Assembly: GCF_004357995.1 (NCBI RefSeq)
Contig: NZ_SMTK01000002.1
Coordinates: 558,001 to 622,000, forward strand
From: Arthrobacter crusticola
Lineage (GTDB): Bacteria > Actinomycetota > Actinomycetes > Actinomycetales > Micrococcaceae
DNA: 64,000 bases
Direction: 5' to 3'
The notes beneath the pieces were generated by a model. It ran no database searches, was not told the DNA's origin, and was given only the letters and a program-made list of their open reading frames with translations. Positions 44,537 to 54,616 of the stretch are shown in pieces; position 1 is the first letter of the stretch, and each line of letters starts with the position of its first letter. A program made the translations under genes and the position numbers.

Positions 44537-44580
44537 CCGGGCCGCCCACCGCGGGGCGGGCACCGCGGTGGGCGGCCCGG
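44537..44580. repeat. 18-base perfect inverted repeat between divergent genes
   Basis: Arms 44537-44554 and 44563-44580 are exact reverse complements around an 8-base loop. Because both flanking genes point away, it is not an ordinary terminator for either; it may be a cruciform, an operator or a leader hairpin of punA. Confidence 0.75.
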
Positions 44581-44620
44581 TACCGGGGGCGATGGAGGCG
44601 CCACGGGACCGGAAGGCGTC

Positions 44621-44692
44621 CTGCGCACCCGAAAGCGACGAATGGACCCGCTTTATCCGGTCCGCTTGTCGTTTTCGGGGCCGGGCGTCGTT
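44621..44692. repeat. REP-like element, copy 3
   Basis: Same order as copies 1-2: GCGCACCCGAAAGCGACGAATG, then TTATCCGGTCCG, then a TTGTCGTTTTCGGGG end. Against copy 2 the inner TTATNCGGTCCG is the same except one base. The region 44693-44831 otherwise shows no clear promoter. Confidence 0.65.
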
Positions 44693-44831
44693 CGGGGTGC
44701 GCTCCCCGTTCGACGGCGTGGCGGACGCCGGCTGGCACAGCGGTGCCGAGTGGAGATCCTGGAGCCCGCGCGCCGCCGCGGTGCGCCAAATCGTTTGGGC
44801 CGCCGCCCGGCATGGGGGAGAATAAGGTGCT

Positions 44832-46229
44832 GTGACCAATCAACTTGATTTCAGCTCCCTGCGCATTGCCATCCTCGGCGGCGGCCCGGGCGGATACGAG
44901 GCGGCAATGGTCGCTTCCTCCCTCGGCGCCAACGTCACGATTGTCGAACGGCAGGGGCTGGGCGGCTCGGCGGTGCTGACCGATGTGGTCCCCTCCAAGA
45001 CTCTTATCGCCACCGCGGACACCATGACCCGCTTCACCGACGCCCACAGCCTCGGCGTCAACTTCACCGACACCTCCGTCGTGGCCGACCTGCACAAGGT
45101 CAACCAGCGCCTGCTGAAGCTCGCGGTCGAGCAGTCGGCCGACATCCGGGCCACCCTCGAGCGCAATGGCGTGCAGATCATCATCGGCACGGGCAGGCTC
45201 CTGGACAACCACCGCATCGAGGTCGTGTCCGAGGGGGAGACCTCGGTGATCGAGGCCGACGCCCTGCTGATCGCCGTCGGATCCCACCCCCGCGAGCTCT
45301 CCACCGCCGTGCCGGACGGGGAGCGGATCTTCAACTGGACCCAGGTCTACAACCTCACCGAGGTCCCCGAGCACCTGATCGTGGTGGGCTCCGGCGTCAC
45401 CGGCGCAGAGTTCGCCTCCGCCTACAACGGCCTGGGCGCCAAGGTCACGCTCATCTCCAGCCGCGACCAGGTGCTCCCCGGCGAGGACGCCGACGCCGCC
45501 GCCGTCCTGGAGGACGTCTTCCTTAACCGGGGCATGACCGTCCTCTCGAAGACCCGCGCCGACAAGGTCAAGCGCACCTCGACCGGCGTTGAGGTCCACC
45601 TCTCCGACGGCAAGGTGATCGAGGGAAGCCACTGCCTCATGGCCGTGGGCGCGGTCCCGAACACCGCCGACATCGGCCTTGAAGAGGCCGGGGTGGCCCT
45701 CACCGAGTCGGGCCACATCGTCGTGGACGGGGTCTCGCGCACGACGGCGCCCAACGTATACGCCGCGGGTGACTGCACCGGGGTGTTCGCCCTCGCCTCG
45801 GTGGCCGCCATGCAGGGCCGGATCGCCATCGCGCACCTGCTGGGGGACACCGTTACCCCGCTCAAGCTCAAGCAGGTTGCCTCAAACATCTTCACCACGC
45901 CGGAGATCGCCACCGTCGGTGTCACCGAGGCCGACATCGCCTCGGGCAAGTACCAGGGCGACGTCATCAAGCTGTCCCTCCACACCAACGCCCGGGCGAA
46001 GATGATGAACGTCAAGGACGGCTTCGTGAAGGTCATCTCCCGTGCCGGCTCGGGCACGGTGATCGGCGGGGTCGTCGTCGGTCCGCGCGCCTCCGAACTG
46101 ATTTTCCCGCTGGCGATCGCCGTGACCAAGAAACTCCACGTCGACGACGTCGCCAACACCTTCACCGTGTATCCCTCGCTGACCGGATCGATCTCCGAGG
46201 CGGCCCGCCGGCTCCACGTGCGGCTGTAA
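44832..46229 (+). CDS. lpdA: flavoprotein NAD(P)H-quinone reductase, dihydrolipoamide dehydrogenase-like without redox cysteines
   Basis: 465 residues from GTG 44832. FAD motif ILGGGPGGYEAA (about 13-24), NAD(P) motif VVGSGVTGAEFAS, FAD GDCTGVFALAS, and the C-terminal dimer domain ending RLHVRL. The usual CxxxxC pair of dihydrolipoamide dehydrogenase is replaced by GLGGSAVLTDVVPSKT, so disulfide chemistry is not possible. Mycobacterial LpdA of this kind reduces quinones with NAD(P)H. The gene is divergent from punA. Confidence 0.88.
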   Translation: MTNQLDFSSLRIAILGGGPGGYEAAMVASSLGANVTIVERQGLGGSAVLTDVVPSKTLIATADTMTRFTDAHSLGVNFTDTSVVADLHKVNQRLLKLAVEQSADIRATLERNGVQIIIGTGRLLDNHRIEVVSEGETSVIEADALLIAVGSHPRELSTAVPDGERIFNWTQVYNLTEVPEHLIVVGSGVTGAEFASAYNGLGAKVTLISSRDQVLPGEDADAAAVLEDVFLNRGMTVLSKTRADKVKRTSTGVEVHLSDGKVIEGSHCLMAVGAVPNTADIGLEEAGVALTESGHIVVDGVSRTTAPNVYAAGDCTGVFALASVAAMQGRIAIAHLLGDTVTPLKLKQVASNIFTTPEIATVGVTEADIASGKYQGDVIKLSLHTNARAKMMNVKDGFVKVISRAGSGTVIGGVVVGPRASELIFPLAIAVTKKLHVDDVANTFTVYPSLTGSISEAARRLHVRL

Positions 46230-46262
46230 CGGCGGCCGGGGAGGCCTGCGGCCCACCCCGGC

Positions 46263-46331
46263 TGTCCAACAAATGGACATCTTTATCCACTCTGTGGAAG
46301 GGGGTGATGCAATATTCGGATCACACCGAAT
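46263..46331. promoter_or_regulatory. two palindromes upstream of the transporter
   Basis: TGTCCA-ACAAA-TGGACA (46263-46279) and ATTCGG-ATCACA-CCGAAT (46314-46331), both with perfect 6-base arms, lie 35 bases apart in the 170-base gap. The first has the form of a GntR/IclR-type site. They suggest substrate-dependent control of the transporter; its regulator is not in this window. Confidence 0.55.
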
Positions 46332-46399
46332 GGATCCGGCCGCAGGGGAGGCAGTTCCGCTCCTCCTGGGCCCGCAGCCCCGCCAGAGAAAGCCGAACC

Positions 46400-47812
46400 A
46401 TGTCCTCTTCAACACCCGCTGCACTGGGCGGTGCCACCAAGCCGCTGAACCCGCGCGGCCGCGTCATCTTCGCCAGCCTCATCGGCACCACCATCGAGTT
46501 CTACGACTTCTATATCTACGCCACGGCCTCCGTGCTGGTGTTCCCGGCCCTGTTCTTCCCCAACGCCACCCCGGCAAACCAGCTCCTGAGCTCGTTCGCC
46601 GTCTTCGGCGTCGCCTTCGTCGCCCGCCCGCTCGGCTCGATCATCTTCGGCCACTACGGCGACAAGATCGGCCGTAAGGCCACCCTGGTGGCATCCCTGC
46701 TCACCATGGGTATCGCCACCTTCCTGATCGGGCTGCTCCCGACGGCGGAAAACGCCGGCTGGATCATCCTCGCCCCGCTGCTGCTCGTCGTGCTGCGCTT
46801 CTTCCAGGGCCTCGCACTGGGCGGCGAGTGGAGCGGTGCGGCCCTGCTGGCCACCGAGAACGCCCCCAAGGGCAAGCGCGCCGTCTTCGGCACCTTCCCG
46901 CAGCTGGGCGCCCCGATCGGCTTCATCCTCGCGAACATCCTCTTCGTCGTGCTCAACACCACCCTGACCGACGAGCAGTTCCTGAGCTGGGGCTGGCGTG
47001 TTCCGTTCCTGCTCAGCGCCGTCCTGGTGATCGTCGGGCTGTACGTGCGCCTGAAGCTCATCGAGAGCCTGTCTTTCCAGAAGGTCAAGGACGAGGGCAA
47101 GGTCGTCAAGCTCCCCCTCGGCGAGGTCTTCCGCCGGCACTGGCGCCCGCTGGTGCTGGGCACCTTCATCATGTTCGCCACGTATGTGCTGTTCTACCTG
47201 ATGACCTCCTTCACCCTGACCTACGGCACCAGCCCGGCCACCGTCGAGCAGGCACGGGCCGGAGCCGAGGCAGCGGGCAAGGAGTTCACTGCGGAGCAGG
47301 CCGCCGGCTTCGTGCCGGGACTCGGAATTGCCCGCGGCGACTTCCTGTGGATGCTGATCCTCGGCGTCGTGTTCTTCGGGATCTTCACCCTGGTCTCGGG
47401 TCCGCTCGCCGAACGGTTCGGACGCCGCAGGATGCTCCTGGCGGTGACAGCGGGCATCGCCGTCTTCGGCTTCACCTGGGTTCCGTTGTTCGGTGCGGGC
47501 AGCACCGGTGCCATGGCGCTGCTGATCATCGGGTTCATCCTCATGGGCCTGACCTTCGGTCCGATGGCCGCCGTCCTGCCTGAACTCTTTCCGGCGAACG
47601 TGCGCTACACCGGGTCCGCCGTGGCCTACAACCTCTCAAGCGTGATCGGTGCGGCGCCGGCCTCCTTCGTGGCCATTGCGCTGTGGAAGGTCGCCGACGG
47701 AAGCACCTTCCTGGTGGGGCTCTACCTCAGCATTGCGGCGGTCCTGACCTTCGTCGCACTGTGGATCTCCCGCGAGACCCGCGACCGTGATTACGAAAAC
47801 CACACCGCCTGA
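46400..47812 (+). CDS. MFS transporter, metabolite:H+ symporter (MHS) type
   Basis: 470 residues from ATG 46400; upstream codons (46304-46399) include the operator-like palindrome, so the shorter start is preferred. Twelve hydrophobic helices. MHS signatures: GTTIEFYDFYIYATASVLVF at the first helix, GHYGDKIGRKATL after helix 2, RFFQGLALGGEWSGAALLATE. Members carry carboxylic acids or related compounds (proline, shikimate, alpha-ketoglutarate, dicarboxylates) with protons. The substrate cannot be read from sequence. Confidence 0.9.
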   Translation: MSSSTPAALGGATKPLNPRGRVIFASLIGTTIEFYDFYIYATASVLVFPALFFPNATPANQLLSSFAVFGVAFVARPLGSIIFGHYGDKIGRKATLVASLLTMGIATFLIGLLPTAENAGWIILAPLLLVVLRFFQGLALGGEWSGAALLATENAPKGKRAVFGTFPQLGAPIGFILANILFVVLNTTLTDEQFLSWGWRVPFLLSAVLVIVGLYVRLKLIESLSFQKVKDEGKVVKLPLGEVFRRHWRPLVLGTFIMFATYVLFYLMTSFTLTYGTSPATVEQARAGAEAAGKEFTAEQAAGFVPGLGIARGDFLWMLILGVVFFGIFTLVSGPLAERFGRRRMLLAVTAGIAVFGFTWVPLFGAGSTGAMALLIIGFILMGLTFGPMAAVLPELFPANVRYTGSAVAYNLSSVIGAAPASFVAIALWKVADGSTFLVGLYLSIAAVLTFVALWISRETRDRDYENHTA

Positions 47813-47826
47813 TTCCTATCCGCCCA

Positions 47827-47871
47827 AACGACGCCGGCGCGGTTCCCCTTGGGGGCCGCGCCGGCGTCGTT
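47827..47871 (+). terminator. intrinsic terminator after the transporter
   Basis: 16-base perfect arms (47827-47842, 47856-47871) around a 13-base loop, followed by TTAAT, beginning 15 bases after the stop. The remaining gap to 47991 holds TACAAT (about 47943-47948), a good -10 for the kinase gene. Confidence 0.85.
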
Positions 47872-47991
47872 TAATCCTCGGCGGGCCGATTTTCGGGTGG
47901 TATCAGCGTTCCGGCAGGTGCCGCGAGGGTCTCGGGTTGCCCGTACAATCAACTAAACGAAGCGTACTTACGATTACTGGATGCGGGAGCG

Positions 47992-49434
47992 ATGACGGTT
48001 TCTACACTTGCCGGCGGGCGCTATGCGCTGGGCCGGCGCGTGGGCGCCGGAGGCATGGCCGAGGTGTATCTGGGCCGTGATACCCGGCTCGAGCGTGATG
48101 TCGCCATCAAGGTGTTCCGGCCCGGCACCGCCGACGGCATCGAACGCGGATCCGTCGAGGCGAGGTTGCTCGCAGGGCTGGACCACCCGGGGCTGGTCCG
48201 GGTGCTCGACATGGACACTGAACACGCCTCCGGCGACGGCGCCTACCTCGTGATGGAGTACATTCCGGGCCCGGACCTGGGAGTGGTGCTCCGCACCGGC
48301 CCGCTCACCCCCGACGGCGCCCGCCACGCGGGCCTTGACCTTTCGCGGGCCCTCCACCATATCCACCAGCGCGGCGTCATCCACCGGGACATCAAACCCT
48401 CGAACATCCTCACCCGCGACGCCGAGCCCGGAAGCGGTGTTTTCACCTACCTGCTGACCGACTTCGGCATTGCCCGGTTCTTCGACGGCAGCGGCATGAC
48501 GGCCACGGGGCAGGTCATCGGCAGCGCCGCCTACTTCAGCCCCGAGCAGGCCCGCGGGGAGAAGGTGGGAACGCCCACCGACATCTATTCGCTGGGCCTG
48601 GTCCTGATCGAGTGCCTGACCGGCGAACGGGCCTTCCCCGGGACCGGGGTGGAGAGCGCCCTGGCCCGGCTGCACCGCAGCCCCTCCATCCCGGCGTGCG
48701 CCGGCGCCGCCATGGGCGAACTCCTGGCCGCCATGACCCTCGACGATCCCGGTGCCCGCCCCGACGCCCGTGCCGTCGCGACGGCCCTGGCGGAGCTCGA
48801 CGGCGGCGCGCCAGGTGCCGCTGTGCATGCCGCCCCGGCGCCCCTCGAACCCACGCAGGCGATGCGCGCGGCGGACGGCCCGGCTCCTGGCCCGGGTGCG
48901 GCGCCCGGCGCGGCGGCGGGGAGTCCGGTGGCGCGGGTGGACGTGCCCACGGCTGCCGTGCCGGTAGCGGCGGCACCCACGGTGGCCCTGCCCGCGGCAC
49001 CGGTTGCGGCGGCACCTCTTACGGCAACGCCGACTGCTGCAGCACCCCTTGCTTCAGCTCCCGCTGCGGTGGCATCGGCTGCTGCAGCGGCACCGGCGAG
49101 GACCATCCCCGTCGGTGCCGCGCCGGCCGCCCCACCCGCCGGTGGGGGTCCCGGCCGGGGCCCGGACACCGCAGAGTTCCCCGGGCCGGTGGGTGCCTCT
49201 CCGGTCGTCGATCCGGACCGGCCTACTCCCTCAGGCGGGGACCGCGGAACGCGGCGCAGGCGGGTTCCGGGCTGGCTGATCGTCGGAACCCTGGTCCTGG
49301 CGGCGCTGGCGGTGGTGGCCGCGGTGCTGCTGAACCGGCCCGCAGGATCGGGTGTCGACCCCGAACCCCTGCCATCGGTGCCGGGAACCACCGGCGAGCG
49401 GCTTGAGGAACTTTACGAAAGCGTGAACCCATGA
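47992..49434 (+). CDS. Ser/Thr protein kinase, one TM segment near the C-terminus
   Basis: 480 residues. Kinase domain (about 10-270): GAGGMAEVYLGRD, VAIKVF, HRDIKPSN (catalytic loop), TDFGIARFF, and a GSAAYFSPEQARG activation segment. Residues ~280-420 are an Ala/Pro-rich linker with many VAAAP repeats. A membrane helix lies at ~426-448 (WLIVGTLVLAALAVVAAVLL), and ~32 residues remain outside. The extracellular part is too short for PASTA repeats, unlike PknB. The stop overlaps the lipoprotein gene start by 4 bases, so the lipoprotein may be its outer sensing partner (inference). Confidence 0.92.
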   Translation: MTVSTLAGGRYALGRRVGAGGMAEVYLGRDTRLERDVAIKVFRPGTADGIERGSVEARLLAGLDHPGLVRVLDMDTEHASGDGAYLVMEYIPGPDLGVVLRTGPLTPDGARHAGLDLSRALHHIHQRGVIHRDIKPSNILTRDAEPGSGVFTYLLTDFGIARFFDGSGMTATGQVIGSAAYFSPEQARGEKVGTPTDIYSLGLVLIECLTGERAFPGTGVESALARLHRSPSIPACAGAAMGELLAAMTLDDPGARPDARAVATALAELDGGAPGAAVHAAPAPLEPTQAMRAADGPAPGPGAAPGAAAGSPVARVDVPTAAVPVAAAPTVALPAAPVAAAPLTATPTAAAPLASAPAAVASAAAAAPARTIPVGAAPAAPPAGGGPGRGPDTAEFPGPVGASPVVDPDRPTPSGGDRGTRRRRVPGWLIVGTLVLAALAVVAAVLLNRPAGSGVDPEPLPSVPGTTGERLEELYESVNP

Positions 49435-50087
49435 TGCTGAGTATCCGGCGGGCCGTATCCCGACCGGTCCTGGTGGCCGCCGTGGCCGGGGCGCTGGCCC
49501 TGGCCGGCTGCGGAGCGCCCGGCGCGTTGGACGCGGAGGCCGCCCGGGAGCTTCAGGCCTCGGTGCGGGAAATCGCCGGACTCACCGCCGCCGGGAACAG
49601 GCAGGCGGCCCTGGACCGCGCCGGGGCCCTGCGGCAGGAGGTTGAGGCGGCGGCCGCCGACGGCGCGATGTCCGAGGACCGCGCAGCGTTGATCTCGGCG
49701 AGGATCGACGCCGTCGTTGCCTCCCTCGAGGAGACCGGGGAGGAGCCGACCCCTTCGGCGTCGACGACGCCTCCGGCCGGCACGGGCCCCGCCCCGGCGA
49801 CCTCCGCCGCCCCGCCCGCGCCTGTGGTTCCGGCTCCGGTCGAGCCGGCGCCGGTTGAACCCTCGCCGGCCGCGCCGGAACCGGAGACGGAGGCTCCGGA
49901 GCCCGGGCAGCCCGCACCGGAGGAGCCCACGCCCGAGGAACCGAAGCCCGCGGAACCAACATCTGAGGAACCGAACGACCCCGAGGACCCGGGCAAGGGC
50001 AACGAGAAGGACGACAAGGACGACGCCGGGAAGGGCAACGACGACCGCGGCAAGGGGAAGCCGGAGGGGTCAAAGAAGGACGGCTGA
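49431..50087 (+). CDS. lipoprotein with helical domain and Pro/Glu/Lys-rich tail
   Basis: 218 residues starting in the ATGA overlap with the kinase gene (ATG 49434 is also possible). Signal sequence SRPVLVAAVAGALALAGC ends in the lipobox LAGC, so it should be lipid-anchored outside. A helical domain (about 35-105: ARELQASVREIAGLTAAGNR) follows, then Thr/Pro-, Pro/Glu- and finally Lys/Asp/Gly-rich disordered sequence. No known family is recognised. Coupling with the kinase argues for a shared envelope function. Confidence 0.8.
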   Translation: MMLSIRRAVSRPVLVAAVAGALALAGCGAPGALDAEAARELQASVREIAGLTAAGNRQAALDRAGALRQEVEAAAADGAMSEDRAALISARIDAVVASLEETGEEPTPSASTTPPAGTGPAPATSAAPPAPVVPAPVEPAPVEPSPAAPEPETEAPEPGQPAPEEPTPEEPKPAEPTSEEPNDPEDPGKGNEKDDKDDAGKGNDDRGKGKPEGSKKDG

Positions 50088-50098
50088 CCGCCCGCCGC

Positions 50099-51934
<1,836 letters not shown>

Positions 51935-52030
51935 GGGGTGGAATGCTCCTTCGGGTCTGATCGGAGCCTAGCGCCAAATTGTTGATTCCGCCCATAAACG
52001 GTGCCGTCGTTGCGTGTTGCGGGCGCTTCC

Positions 52031-52049
52031 TTTGTAGGGGTCCTACAAA
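52031..52049. promoter_or_regulatory. palindrome upstream of accC (shared operator candidate)
   Basis: TTTGTAGG-GGT-CCTACAAA, 8-base perfect arms. The core TGTAGG-N3-CCTACA occurs again upstream of accD at 57957-57973. Likely one fatty-acid or acyl-CoA responsive regulator binds both; its identity is unknown. Confidence 0.65.
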
Positions 52050-52053
52050 TCGC

Positions 52054-52686
52054 TCAGGCGCGGCCCGCAGATTCCCACAGGTCGGTCACCGGGACGCCCG
52101 CCGAGGCCAGCAGCGCGCGGAGCGTGGAGATGCTCAGCCCGACCACTGTGTGCGGATCGCCCTCGATGCGCTCGATGAACGCGCCGCCCAGCCCGTCGAT
52201 GGTGAAGGACCCGGCGCAGTGAAGGGGCTCCCCGCTGGCGACGTAGGCGTCCACCTCCTGCTCGGACATCACCCCGAAGTGGACGGTGGCGGAGTTGACC
52301 CCGCCGATGGTGGCACCGGAGCCGTCCTCCCGGTTGTCGACCAGCCAGTGCCCGGTGTGAAGCACTCCGGAGGAGCCGCTCATGCGCCGGATGCGGGCGC
52401 GGGCGACGTCGGCCTCGTAGGGCTTTCCGTGCGCTTCACCCTCGAATTCGAAGATGGAGTCGCACCCCACCACGAGGGCGTCCTCGGCCTCGGGCAGGGA
52501 GGCGACCGCTTCGGCCTTGGCCCGCGCGAGCAGCAGGGAGGTGTCGTAGGCATCGAGCTCCCCGTACCCTGCCGCGACGGCGGCCTCGTCCACGTCCGAG
52601 ACGAGGGTGGTGTGCCGGATGCCGGCCTCCCGAAGGAGTTTGGTGCGGGCGGGGGAGGCCGAGGCGAGGATCAGGCGCGGAGTCAT
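52054..52686 (-). CDS. maf: Maf-like nucleoside triphosphate pyrophosphatase
   Basis: 210 residues. RLILASASPARTKLLREAGI at the N-terminus is the Maf signature, and VVGCDSIFEFEGEAHGKP holds the catalytic Asp and Lys region. It hydrolyses non-canonical or modified dNTP/NTP. A gene of this kind near acc genes is common in actinobacteria. It reads toward accC, ending 120 bases before its start, with the operator in between. Confidence 0.93.
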   Translation of the reverse strand: MTPRLILASASPARTKLLREAGIRHTTLVSDVDEAAVAAGYGELDAYDTSLLLARAKAEAVASLPEAEDALVVGCDSIFEFEGEAHGKPYEADVARARIRRMSGSSGVLHTGHWLVDNREDGSGATIGGVNSATVHFGVMSEQEVDAYVASGEPLHCAGSFTIDGLGGAFIERIEGDPHTVVGLSISTLRALLASAGVPVTDLWESAGRA

Positions 52687-52752
52687 CCCCCTACCCTATG
52701 CAGGCGGCGGGCCGGCAGAGAACCGGGGCGGGCGGCGGCCCGCCCCGGACCG

Positions 52753-54486
52753 CTAGCTCAGCAGCGCCCGGCGGAGCGTGTCCAGCCCCACCGACCCGAG
52801 GTTGAGGGCGCGGGTGTGGAAGGTCCGCAGGTCGAAGGCGGCGCCCTCGCGTTCCTTGACCTCGTCGCGGATCTGCTCCCAGAGCCGCTGCCCCACCTTG
52901 TAGGAGGGGGCCTGCCCGGGCCAGCCGAGGTACCGGTTGAACTCGAAGTTCAGCTGGCCCTCGCTGATGGCGATATTGCTCCTGAGGAATTCGTAGCCCT
53001 TCTCGGGGGTCCAGGTGCCCGAACCCCACCGCTGCGGCACCTCGAGTTCGAGGTGAACACCGATGTCGAAGACCACGCGGGCGGCACGCATCCGCTGGGC
53101 GTCGAGCATCCCCAGCCGGTCGCCCGGATCGTCGAGGAAGCCGAGTTCCTGCATCAGGCGTTCGGCGTAGAGCGCCCACCCCTCGCCCTGGCCGGAGACC
53201 CACACGGCGTTACGCCGCCAGGAGTTCAGCAGCCGCCGCTGGTAGACGGCGGTGGCGACCTGGAGGTGGTGGCCCGGCACGCCCTCGTGGTAGACGGTCG
53301 TCGTCTCCTTCCAGGTGGTGAAGGAGTCCTCACCCTCGGGCACCGACCACCACATGCGTCCGGGCCGGGAGAAGTCGTCGCTCGGCCCGGTGTAGTAGAT
53401 GCCGCCCTCATGGGTGGGGGCGATCCGGCACTCGAGGGTGCGCATGATCTCGGGAATGTCGAAGTGCACCCCGGCGAGGGCCTGCACCGCGCCGTCGGAC
53501 AGCTCCTGCATCCACTCGCGCAGCGCGTCGGTGCCGTGGAGCTGGCGGGCCGGATCGGCATCGAGGACCGCGATGGCCTCCTCGATGGAGGCGCCGGGCC
53601 GGATCTCCGAGGCGACCGCCTCCTGCTCGGCGATGATGCGGTCGAGTTCCTCGACGCCCCACTGGTACGTCTCCTCGAGGTCGACGGCGGATCCGAGGAA
53701 CAGGCGCGACATCAGGGCGTAGCGTTCACGGCCGACCGCGTCCTTGGTGGGGGCGCCCGGCAGCAGCTCCTCCTGCAGGAACGCAGCGAGCCCGCGGTAG
53801 GCCCGGCGGGCGGCTTCGGCTCCGCTGCGCAGCTCGGCGGCGAGCGGCCCGGTCACCGGCCCGTCGTCCGTCGCCGCGCCCGCGGCGAAGCTGTCGAAGA
53901 AGCCGCCGTCCTCGGCGTACCGGATGACCTGCTCGATGACGATGCCGATCTGGCGGGCGGCAGCGACGAGGCCCAGCTCCCATCCGCGGCGCAGGGAGGT
54001 GATGTAGCCCGAGAGGGCGGCCGGGACGTTCGACAGGCGGCCGGCGATGTGCGCCCAGTGCTCTTCGGTGGCCGTGGGCATGAGGTCGAAGATGGCCCGG
54101 ACGTTCTGGGCGGGGCTTTCGAGGTTGTTGAGCTCGGAGAGGTTCGCCCCGGTGTCATGGATCTCCAGTTCAAGCCCGAGGCGTTCGCGCATCGCGTCGA
54201 GGGTGACGGCGTCGACGTCGTCGACCGGCTCGAGTCCGGAGAGGTCGGCCAGGGCGGAGCGGGCCGCTTCGGCGAATGCCTCGATGCCGGCCGGGGAATA
54301 GTCCCGGAATTCGGTCTCCCGGCCCGGAACGCCGAGGACCGTGGCGAATCCGGGGTCCAACCGGGTCAGGGTGGCGGTGTAGGTCTCCGCCACGGCGTCG
54401 ATGGCCGTTGGCTGCCGTGCGGCACCGTCGGCGCCGGGGCCGGACGGGGTGGAAGGGGTGGAGGCAGGGGCGGTCTCGTTGGTCAC
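52753..54486 (-). CDS. DUF885 peptidase-like protein
   Basis: 577 residues without signal peptide. A zinc-peptidase-like motif YHEGVPGHHLQ at about 400 and the region GEGWALYAERLMQELGF are hallmarks of DUF885 family proteins, which are predicted metallopeptidases or carboxylic hydrolases. It is encoded upstream of maf on the same strand with a 66-base gap. Opposite is the divergent serpin gene. Substrate unknown. Confidence 0.88.
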   Translation of the reverse strand: MTNETAPASTPSTPSGPGADGAARQPTAIDAVAETYTATLTRLDPGFATVLGVPGRETEFRDYSPAGIEAFAEAARSALADLSGLEPVDDVDAVTLDAMRERLGLELEIHDTGANLSELNNLESPAQNVRAIFDLMPTATEEHWAHIAGRLSNVPAALSGYITSLRRGWELGLVAAARQIGIVIEQVIRYAEDGGFFDSFAAGAATDDGPVTGPLAAELRSGAEAARRAYRGLAAFLQEELLPGAPTKDAVGRERYALMSRLFLGSAVDLEETYQWGVEELDRIIAEQEAVASEIRPGASIEEAIAVLDADPARQLHGTDALREWMQELSDGAVQALAGVHFDIPEIMRTLECRIAPTHEGGIYYTGPSDDFSRPGRMWWSVPEGEDSFTTWKETTTVYHEGVPGHHLQVATAVYQRRLLNSWRRNAVWVSGQGEGWALYAERLMQELGFLDDPGDRLGMLDAQRMRAARVVFDIGVHLELEVPQRWGSGTWTPEKGYEFLRSNIAISEGQLNFEFNRYLGWPGQAPSYKVGQRLWEQIRDEVKEREGAAFDLRTFHTRALNLGSVGLDTLRRALLS

Positions 54487-54616
54487 AGCCCGAGCCTAGC
54501 GCCGTCCGTTGCCCCGGGCCACGGTTCAGCCAAAATTTCCGCGGCAGGTCCGGGCGGCTCCGCGCGGCGCCGCCCGAAAAACCCCGTCCCATCACCGGGG
54601 CACCTAGGGTGAAGGC

